Position numbers and translations under genes: made by a program. From CAZDET01 sp964504335 (GTDB lineage Bacteria > Bacteroidota > Bacteroidia > Chitinophagales > Saprospiraceae), in assembly GCA_964504335.1 (NCBI GenBank), contig CAZDET010000054.1:1-36113 (forward strand): a stretch of 36,113 nucleotides of DNA, in the 5' to 3' direction. The notes beneath the pieces are model-generated. The model did no database searches. It was not told the DNA's origin and was given only the letters and a program-made list of their open reading frames with translations. Positions 1 to 6,689 of the stretch are shown piece after piece. Within the stretch, counting starts at the first letter, position 1, and every line of letters starts with the position of its first letter.

Positions 1-146
1 GCGCCACACACCATACCTGCCAACCTCGAGGGCTGCAGGCAGCTCAGGCGTGCGCAGCGCACGCGGCTACCAGCAATGGAAACGGCCGTGTGAAAACCTG
101 GGCTATTTTGTGAGAACGGCTGCCGCTGGGGCAGCTATTGGATGGT
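1..146 (-). ncRNA. Structured RNA element, copy 1 (truncated by window edge)
   Basis: Read on the minus strand, this stretch matches 34514-34646 (plus). A 23-base block (67-89) and an 18-base block (9-26) are identical to the second copy, and both copies have exactly 81 bases from the start of the first block to the end of the second. Three hairpins are visible: 119-124 with 130-135, then a GCGTGCG/CGCACGC stem at about 48-64, then a GCTGC/GCAGC stem at about 30-43. The first and second stems differ from copy 2 by changes that keep pairing. A TAnnTTTG box lies just upstream at 151-158, so transcription probably starts near 144-147. The only frame shared with copy 2 contains a TGA here, which argues against a protein. 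The 3' end lies beyond base 1. I do not recognise the RNA family. Confidence 0.6.
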
Positions 147-150
147 GTTA

Positions 151-181
151 CAAAGATATGCGCTTACCTCCTAACAAGCAA
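151..181 (-). promoter_or_regulatory. Bacteroidota-type promoter of RNA element copy 1
   Basis: On the minus strand a TTG (179-181) is followed, 23 bases start to start, by TATCTTTG (151-158), matching the TTG/TAnnTTTG consensus of the main Bacteroidota sigma factor. The promoter before copy 2 has the same 23-base spacing, and in both cases 16 bases separate the box from the same CAATAG sequence. Confidence 0.65.
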
Positions 182-190
182 GTCCCGATT

Positions 191-230
191 GGTCCAAACC
201 CCAAAAACTACCGCAGCGGTCGTTTAGACC
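191..230. repeat. Nested inverted repeat upstream of RNA copy 1
   Basis: GGTCCAAAC (191-199) faces GTTTAGACC (222-230) with one mismatch. Inside them ACCG (210-213) faces CGGT (217-220). It could be an operator between the divergent susC and RNA promoters, or a terminator-like fold. No long T-tract follows directly, so the function is open. Confidence 0.3.
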
Positions 231-342
231 GTTTGCCCTGTTCCACTCCTGTCCGACGCACACATGATCGGTTTTGTTAAATTTGTTTTTTATTAAATAT
301 TAATAAAGTCTGATTGGGTAATCGTAAATTTTAGCACCGGTA

Positions 343-369
343 TTTGGCTTTATTGTAAAATTATATTTC
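343..369 (+). promoter_or_regulatory. Candidate susC promoter
   Basis: TTTG at 343-346 is followed 19 bases later by TATATTTC (362-369), close to the Bacteroidota TAnnTTTG box. It would leave a leader of about 135 bases before the susC ATG at 509. The spacing is shorter than at the two RNA promoters, so this is tentative. The region 250-500 is strongly A/T-rich and otherwise shows no gene. Confidence 0.3.
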
Positions 370-508
370 TTTACTGACAAATTGTATATTCGATTCAGGC
401 CGGGAAAGTTGCGCGTTCAATTGGTGGTAAAGCCAGATTTACCACTCCATTCTTCTGCTTTTTTTCACATGTCTTTGGGATTCATTTTTTCACAATAACA
501 GACGCTTA

Positions 509-3490
509 ATGAAACACATCTCACTAGTTCTCCTTCTGATGTTTCAGGTCGCTTGGGCACTGGGACAGGAAAAAACTGTCACCGGTACCATCACCTCCGA
601 TGAGGATGGCCTCCCCGTTATCGGTGCCACGATTCTACTTAAAGGAACGGCGCAGGGTGCGGTTACCGATTTTGAGGGCAATTACAGCATCCAGGTGCCC
701 GACAACGATGCAGTGCTCGTTTTCACCTATACGGGCATGAAGACCGAGGAAATTACAGTAGGCAGCCAGACGGTTATCGACCTCCAAATGGAAAGTAGTG
801 TCTCGACACTCGACGAAGTGGTCATTACCGGGTACGGCTCCCAGGGACGCCGGGTACTAACCAGCGCCGTCAGCTCGGTAGACGCCGCGGACATTGAAAA
901 CCTGCCGACTCCCAATGTGGATCAGATGCTCCAAGGGCGGGCGGCCGGTGTACAAATCAACTCCAATTCGGGAACACCGGGCGGCGGCATTTTCGTGCGG
1001 GTACGCGGTACGACCTCCATTACCGCCGGTAGTGATCCGCTCTACGTAGTTGATGGTATTCCAATTGTTACCACTTCTCTGGAAGCAGAGGTGGTTGGTG
1101 GCCAACAAACCAGCCCGCTGGCGGATATCAACCCGGCCGACATCGAGTCGATCGAAGTGTTGAAAGACGCTTCCGCCACGGCCATCTACGGTGCCCGGGC
1201 GGCTAATGGAGTCGTGATCATCACTACCAAACGCGGCACCCGAAGCCAAAACGCCCGGGTAAAGCTGAACTCGTACTACGGCGTACAGAATTACTGGAGA
1301 GACCCGCAAGGCCAACTGGTCAACGGTCCGGAATTCGAAGAATTGATTAACGAAGCCGCCGTCAACAATGGCGGGAATCCGGTTTATCCCAACCCCGGCA
1401 GCAGTGGCAACGATACCGAATGGGCCTCCCTCCTCTTCCGGGACGATGCCCCCATCTACAACATCGATCTGTCGGTATCGGGGGGAAATGATCGGGTCCA
1501 GTACTTCATCAGCGGCAACCAGTTCAATCAGGAAGGCATCATGCGCAATCAGGAATTTACGCGCCGTTCCGGCCGTGTCAACCTGGATTTTAACGCCAAC
1601 GAAGACATCAAGCTGGGCACCAGTATCCTCTACTCACGCACCGAACGCATCCGGGCCGATAACGATGATAACATCTTCGGAGGGCTAGGTGGTGCTTTCT
1701 TCTTTCCACCCAATTTACCGGAGCGCCAGCCAGACGGCTCGCTGACCAAATTTTCCATCTTCGAAAACCCCATCGCCGTTGCCGAATTACAGGATTTACG
1801 CATGGACGTCAACCGCGTACTTGCCAACGTCTACGGGCAGTGGGAAATCACCCAGGGACTTACCTTTAAAACCAGCGGTAGCGTCGACTACAACCAAATT
1901 AAGGAAGATGCCTACTGGCCTACCGAAATGAACGAGGGGGCCACAGTCGGCGGTCAGGCGCGCTCCACCGTCACCGTTGACGACAACCTGATCTGGGAAA
2001 ATACGCTGACCTATCAGAAAGGTCTGGGAGGCGATCACTTTTTGACTGCCCTGGCGGGGCAATCGGTTCAGTTTTCCGACAATGAGCGTACGCAGGCGAC
2101 TGGTCAGGGATTTCCGAGCAACGATTTCCGGCGTATTACCTCCGCGGCTACCCAGTTTGCCACGTCCACCGGTACCGAATGGAGTATTGCCTCCTTCTTC
2201 GGCCGCCTGAACTACGACTTTGCAGGTAAATACATCGTAACGGTTAACGTACGCCACGACGGTTCCTCCCGCTTTGGTGAAGATAACCGGTGGGGTACCT
2301 TTCCCTCGATCGGGGCAGCGTGGCGCCTCTCCGAGGAGCCATTCCTGCAGGGTAGCTCCTTCATCAACGAGTTGAAATTGCGGGCCAGTTACGGCATCAC
2401 CGGTAATCAAAACGGAATCGACAACTTCGCCGCCCGCGGATTGTGGACCGGCGGCGCCAACTACACCACCAGCCCCGGTACGCAGCCACAGCAGCTGGCT
2501 AATCCCGACTTGCAATGGGAAACCACGCGGCAGGTCAATATCGGTGTAGACGTCGGCGTATTCAACGAAAACCTGGTCCTGACCTTCGACTGGTACAACA
2601 AGTATACCGAAGATTTGCTCCTCGATGTGCCCCTACCCCCGACGACCGGCTTCAGCAGCCAGTTTCAGAACTTCGGCGAAATCGAAAACGAGGGCTGGGA
2701 ACTCGGCATCGTTGCTACCCCCATCCGCAACACGGACTTTAGCTGGAACATCAACTTCAACGTGGCCCACAACGAAGCCACTGTGCGCAAGCTGTTTGCC
2801 CCCATCGAGATTTACAACCGGAGCCCCTTCCGACTGGAAGAGGGAGAGGCCTTGTTCTCATTCTGGTTTCACGAGCAGTTGTTTGTCGATCCCGACACCG
2901 GCGATCCGGTTTGGCGCACCGTTAATGGCGATTCGCGCACCGAAGATTTCAACCCCAACCGCGACCGTTTCATCGTGGGCAATGCCCAGCCCGACCTATT
3001 CGGCGGCATTACCAACAACCTGCGGTATAAGGGATTCGATTTCATGATGTTCTGGCAGTTTAGCCTCGGCAACGACCAGTTGCACTGGAACCGCTTCTTC
3101 CAGGAGCACGGCGGTACGCGCAACACCAACTTTATGGTGAGCCAGCTCGATCGTTGGCAGCAACCCGGCGACATCACCGACATCCCGCGCATGACCGCCG
3201 CCAACTACGCCGGCAACCTGCGCCCGTCACGCTTTGTGGAGGATGGCTCCTACATCCGCCTGAAGAATATCTCCCTGGGGTATACCTTGCCGCGGTCGTT
3301 GACCGAAAAATGGGGCATTTCGCAATTGCGTTTGTATCTAACCGGACAGAACGTAATTACAATTACCGATTACACCGGGCTGGACCCCGAACTGACCGGC
3401 CCGGCTTCCAATCAGCAGGTACAGGGCATGGAGTTTTACACCTTCCCCCAGGCCCGAACGTACACCGGCGGACTGACCCTTTCGTTTTAA
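509..3490 (+). CDS. SusC/RagA-family TonB-linked outer-membrane transporter
   Basis: A 993-residue outer-membrane transporter that, with the SusD partner encoded next, should import an oligomeric nutrient using TonB energy. The start has a Sec signal peptide (about residues 1-20, ending WALGQ). A carboxypeptidase-regulatory-like beta domain follows (about 22-95, with VTGTI...GLPVIGATI). Then comes the DEVVITGYG segment (102-110) and a plug domain with PLYVVDGIP (177-185). The rest is beta-barrel ending in a terminal Phe (GGLTLSF). Length and domain order are normal for the family. The substrate cannot be told: no glycoside hydrolase, sulfatase, peptidase or sensor gene sits beside the pair. 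The ATG at 509 is supported by the signal peptide that follows it. Confidence 0.96.
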   Translation: MKHISLVLLLMFQVAWALGQEKTVTGTITSDEDGLPVIGATILLKGTAQGAVTDFEGNYSIQVPDNDAVLVFTYTGMKTEEITVGSQTVIDLQMESSVSTLDEVVITGYGSQGRRVLTSAVSSVDAADIENLPTPNVDQMLQGRAAGVQINSNSGTPGGGIFVRVRGTTSITAGSDPLYVVDGIPIVTTSLEAEVVGGQQTSPLADINPADIESIEVLKDASATAIYGARAANGVVIITTKRGTRSQNARVKLNSYYGVQNYWRDPQGQLVNGPEFEELINEAAVNNGGNPVYPNPGSSGNDTEWASLLFRDDAPIYNIDLSVSGGNDRVQYFISGNQFNQEGIMRNQEFTRRSGRVNLDFNANEDIKLGTSILYSRTERIRADNDDNIFGGLGGAFFFPPNLPERQPDGSLTKFSIFENPIAVAELQDLRMDVNRVLANVYGQWEITQGLTFKTSGSVDYNQIKEDAYWPTEMNEGATVGGQARSTVTVDDNLIWENTLTYQKGLGGDHFLTALAGQSVQFSDNERTQATGQGFPSNDFRRITSAATQFATSTGTEWSIASFFGRLNYDFAGKYIVTVNVRHDGSSRFGEDNRWGTFPSIGAAWRLSEEPFLQGSSFINELKLRASYGITGNQNGIDNFAARGLWTGGANYTTSPGTQPQQLANPDLQWETTRQVNIGVDVGVFNENLVLTFDWYNKYTEDLLLDVPLPPTTGFSSQFQNFGEIENEGWELGIVATPIRNTDFSWNINFNVAHNEATVRKLFAPIEIYNRSPFRLEEGEALFSFWFHEQLFVDPDTGDPVWRTVNGDSRTEDFNPNRDRFIVGNAQPDLFGGITNNLRYKGFDFMMFWQFSLGNDQLHWNRFFQEHGGTRNTNFMVSQLDRWQQPGDITDIPRMTAANYAGNLRPSRFVEDGSYIRLKNISLGYTLPRSLTEKWGISQLRLYLTGQNVITITDYTGLDPELTGPASNQQVQGMEFYTFPQARTYTGGLTLSF

Positions 3491-3510
3491 TTTTAAAAAT
3501 GGAATCAACT

Positions 3511-4866
3511 ATGAAAAAGCCATTATATATATTGATGCTGGGCCTGCTGGCCTTCTCTTGTGAGGTCTTCGACGTAGAGCCGGAAGCTTCCATTTCCGAT
3601 GAAGCCGCCATTACCAATGCCAATAGCCTTACCGCTGCCCTGGCCGGCTTGTACAATCAGCTTCAGGGCAACTATTACCAGGGCGAAATTCAAATCGCTT
3701 CTGATGTATCATCCGATATCGCCCAGAGCGTCGGTACCTGGGACTTTTACCGGGAGATGGATACCTATGTGGTCAGCCCCGACAACCTGGAAGTGCGCGA
3801 CCTGTGGGCCGCTATGTACGAAGTGGTCAACCAGGCCAATAACATCATCGCCGGTGTAGACAACGTAACGGATGCAACGCCTGAATTTCTGAACAGCGCC
3901 CTGGGCCAGTCTTACTTCGCCCGCGGGCTGGCGTTTTTCGATTTGGCCCGCCTTTACGGAGGCATACCCGGGGTCTACGGAACGATGGGTATTGCCCTAC
4001 CCCTTGAGCCCTCGCGCTCGCCGGTATTGTATAGCCGGACTTCGCTGGACGAAACCTACGCTCAGATTGAGTCGGATTTGCTACGGGCGCTCGACCTGTT
4101 GCCGGAAGACGGTTTCCCGCAACGAGCCAGTAGAGCCGCGGCGCGTGCGCTGCTGGCGCGCTTCTACCTATACGTAGGGGATTACCGGCAATCTGCCACC
4201 TTTGCCACTCAGGTCATCGAAGATCCGAATTTCGAGCTAATCGACAACGTAGTGGATATTTTCCGAACCAAAAATACCGCCGAATCAATTTTCGAACTCC
4301 AATTCGACGCCACCGACGACAATAGTATCCGCACCTGGTACATCCCCGGTGCCTTGGGTGGCCGTGGTGACCTCGCGGCGCACGACGAGTTCTTCGCATC
4401 CATTCCCGACAACGATGACCGCAAGCAACTGTTTGCGTTCGACGAGTCGTCCATGTTTTGGTACCCCACCAAGCACGAGACGCCCGCCAACGCCGACAAC
4501 CTGCAGATCATCCGCATCGCCGAAATGTACCTGACCCGCGCCGAAGCCGACTTCATAGACGGTACCGGTGATCCGCTCAGCGACCTCAACGCCGTGCGCA
4601 CCCGCGCCGGCCTCGATCCGCTCGACGCCATCAGCAGCCTGGACGATATCCTCGACGAACGCAAGGTCGAGCTGGCCTTCGAAGGCCACCGCTGGTTTGA
4701 CCTGACCCGCACCGGCCGCGCCCTGACGGTACTGGCCTCCGTGCCGCGCACCAACGCCCCCGGGGCACCGGCGCAGCTCACCGATCCCGGCCGGCAGGTA
4801 TTCCCCATCCCGAATGCGGAGCGGAATGCCAACCCGGAAATGGAACAGAATGTGGCGTACCAGTAA
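3511..4866 (+). CDS. SusD/RagB-family nutrient-binding lipoprotein
   Basis: A 451-residue surface lipoprotein that would form the lid of the SusC transporter 20 bases upstream. MKKPLYILMLGLLAFSC is a lipoprotein signal with the lipidated Cys at 17, which favours this ATG over one 12 bases earlier (3499). The N-terminal half has the helical SusD features (AALAGLYNQLQG, then YEVVNQANNII). The C-terminus has the RagB/SusD signature: LQIIRIAEMYLTRAEA, LNAVRTRAGL, DERKVELAFEGHRWFDLTRTG and the closing VFPIPNAERNANPEMEQN. It is somewhat shorter than many SusD proteins but looks complete. It is almost certainly co-transcribed with susC. Ligand unknown. Confidence 0.95.
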   Translation: MKKPLYILMLGLLAFSCEVFDVEPEASISDEAAITNANSLTAALAGLYNQLQGNYYQGEIQIASDVSSDIAQSVGTWDFYREMDTYVVSPDNLEVRDLWAAMYEVVNQANNIIAGVDNVTDATPEFLNSALGQSYFARGLAFFDLARLYGGIPGVYGTMGIALPLEPSRSPVLYSRTSLDETYAQIESDLLRALDLLPEDGFPQRASRAAARALLARFYLYVGDYRQSATFATQVIEDPNFELIDNVVDIFRTKNTAESIFELQFDATDDNSIRTWYIPGALGGRGDLAAHDEFFASIPDNDDRKQLFAFDESSMFWYPTKHETPANADNLQIIRIAEMYLTRAEADFIDGTGDPLSDLNAVRTRAGLDPLDAISSLDDILDERKVELAFEGHRWFDLTRTGRALTVLASVPRTNAPGAPAQLTDPGRQVFPIPNAERNANPEMEQNVAYQ

Positions 4867-4890
4867 GGATAATGCCGACTACATGAAGGG

Positions 4891-4923
4891 AAAGTCCCAC
4901 GGCCGGTTTGGTCGTGGGACTTT
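4891..4923. terminator. Strong hairpin between susD and the FadL-like gene
   Basis: AAAGTCCCACG (4891-4901) pairs perfectly with CGTGGGACTTT (4913-4923) around an 11-base loop. T-rich sequence follows on the plus strand and A-rich sequence forms the near side. It lies between two convergent genes (stops at 4866 and 4959), so it can terminate from both directions. Confidence 0.8.
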
Positions 4924-4958
4924 TCTGGTTTGTTGTTCGTATTTATCCGAGCTTGCCC

Positions 4959-6296
4959 TTAAAATGTAAATCCAACTTCAAAATCGAGTTGATTCATTTC
5001 CAAATCAATAGTTTGATTCGGCACAAAAACCCCTTGTTGAGCTTGCTCCGCATCAAAATCAAGTGGATTAGAGCCGGATACGGTGTTATTGAAAGCATAA
5101 TTGAACGAAAAGTGTATCTGACTACCCGAATTACCAATACTCCTACTCAGACCAAACGTCAGGTGGTTTTCAATAACTCCTGGGGCCAAAATATTGAAAA
5201 GCACTTCTGAGTCCGGTATGGGTTGGTTGCCAAAAGAATATCCGGCTCGAACAGCCCAGTCGTCATTTGGTCGGTATTCTGCACCCACTTTTAATATAGT
5301 CATATCTTCCCAGCCAAAGCCCCACGCATCATCCGCTCCCAAGGGTTGGAAATTAGGATTGGGATTACCCATCCTATCTGTTGGTGCATTATTGGTTAAG
5401 TCCATCGGGTTAGAGACAGAGGCAATTCCACTATAAAGAATTTGCTTTACATCAAAACCAAGCGTAAATTTCTCATTAAAGGCATAGGCAAGCCCAACCG
5501 TCCAGCTAGCCGGAATGTCAAAATCACCCTGTTCTGCAAATAATCCGGAATACTCGTCAAATTCACTCATGTAGATTTTCGATTGATACAAAGCGCCTAA
5601 GGTTAACCCATCCACTACTTCTCCCATAATGCCAAGTTTCAGACCAAAGCCAAAACTATTGGCGTCGTCATTATTCGTCAGGCTAGTAGCATCGCTTGAA
5701 AATCCGGCGAAATTACTCAGCCCCTCCGCTTTAAATGATTGGTAGGCAGCTATGGCGCTAATCCCGACACTATACCGCGGGCTGAGCTTTCTGGAATAGG
5801 TGAAACTTGAAAACAATTGGGCTAAATTCACCCCGGTCGTCTGAATATTCTGATCGAAAAAAGTCTGGGTAGGATAATCGGTATTCATCCCTCCGTTTCC
5901 ATAAATAGCAATACCAAAGGCGTTATTGTCATTACTGCCAAACGTCCAGTTGGCTCCTAGATTGGGGATCACAAATACTCGTGAATCACTTTCTATCGTG
6001 CCCGGCAACAACCCAAACGTACCAGGTATACCAGAAGGCGCCCCTGTGACTGTATACTGGCGATTAGGATTAAAAATAGCAATACCCAGGCTGTATTGCT
6101 TTCCTAAAAATACATTTCCCGCCGGATTGCCATTGATCAGGGAAAACCGGTACATGCCAACGCCAATACCTCCCATTCCTTTGCTCATTGCGCCATAACC
6201 AACCGAAAAATAACCGTCGGTTGCGAAAAGGCCAGCTGGCAAAAAAAGGATCGTGGATAGCAATAGAATGGACAATGAAGTGAAGTGGTTTTTCAT
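4959..6296 (-). CDS. FadL/OmpP1/TodX-family outer-membrane transport protein
   Basis: A 445-residue predicted beta-barrel for uptake of hydrophobic molecules such as long-chain fatty acids, by family analogy. Signal peptide at about 1-25 (ending AGLFA). The mature start DGYFSVGYGAMSKGMGGIGVG and the NGNPAG segment are typical of OmpP1/FadL proteins, where asparagine-proline segments form the hatch. Later segments such as GFDVKQILY, DDWAVRAGYSFGNQPI and the terminal LDFEVGFTF are characteristic barrel strands ending in Phe. The gene is visibly more A/T-rich than its neighbours on both sides and stands alone, so horizontal acquisition is possible but unproven. It converges on susD with a shared hairpin between them. 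Confidence 0.9.
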   Translation of the reverse strand: MKNHFTSLSILLLSTILFLPAGLFATDGYFSVGYGAMSKGMGGIGVGMYRFSLINGNPAGNVFLGKQYSLGIAIFNPNRQYTVTGAPSGIPGTFGLLPGTIESDSRVFVIPNLGANWTFGSNDNNAFGIAIYGNGGMNTDYPTQTFFDQNIQTTGVNLAQLFSSFTYSRKLSPRYSVGISAIAAYQSFKAEGLSNFAGFSSDATSLTNNDDANSFGFGLKLGIMGEVVDGLTLGALYQSKIYMSEFDEYSGLFAEQGDFDIPASWTVGLAYAFNEKFTLGFDVKQILYSGIASVSNPMDLTNNAPTDRMGNPNPNFQPLGADDAWGFGWEDMTILKVGAEYRPNDDWAVRAGYSFGNQPIPDSEVLFNILAPGVIENHLTFGLSRSIGNSGSQIHFSFNYAFNNTVSGSNPLDFDAEQAQQGVFVPNQTIDLEMNQLDFEVGFTF

Positions 6297-6689
6297 TCTG
6301 TGTCGTTTTGATTAGGGAATACAGGTTCGCATACACATACCGAACCAAGTAACTATAAAGAAAGGAATGCTTTACGCTACAGCATGTGACATGTATCAGT
6401 TGGTCACTTGATTTTGATCAATTTCTATTTTAAAAATATGGAAAACCCTATCCGCATGGTCGCGCCCTTTTTCGGCCGGAGAGTCATTGGACTTTGCTGG
6501 GACGTGCTGCCTGCTATCTGGATGAAAAAAGGAGTAGGGGTGCCAAAGTGGCCTTCCGTGTGGAGGCCGGCACAAGCCCTTCCAAAGGACATATTCGATA
6601 GAATAACGGTGGACGATGAGATATGTAATGGAAGCCCCCCACAGTTCGGGGGCTCCGTATTACGGTCCAAACAATTCTGGAATTCTTAC
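6297..6689. other. Gene-free stretch between the FadL-like gene and dnaE
   Basis: This gap of 393 bases should hold the FadL-like gene's leader (6297-6420) and the dnaE terminator (6633-6654). A further hairpin is visible at about 6550-6568 (GGCCTTCC facing GGAGGCC). Open frames on both strands here show no signal peptide, domain or codon pattern that supports a gene. Confidence 0.5.
6633..6654 (-). terminator. Probable terminator of dnaE
   Basis: AGCCCCC (6633-6639) pairs with GGGGGCT (6648-6654) around an 8-base loop, about 35 bases beyond the dnaE stop on the minus strand. The following sequence is only moderately T-rich, so termination strength is uncertain. Confidence 0.55.

Noticed and set aside
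50..280. A 76-codon plus-strand frame
   Set aside because: It is antisense to RNA copy 1 and runs through that RNA's promoter; no protein features seen.
6465..6510. A faint resemblance to the RNA element (CCCTTTTT, CGGCCG, CATTG, GCTGG in the same order)
   Set aside because: Spacing differs, the second conserved block and the hairpins are missing, and no promoter box fits; probably chance.
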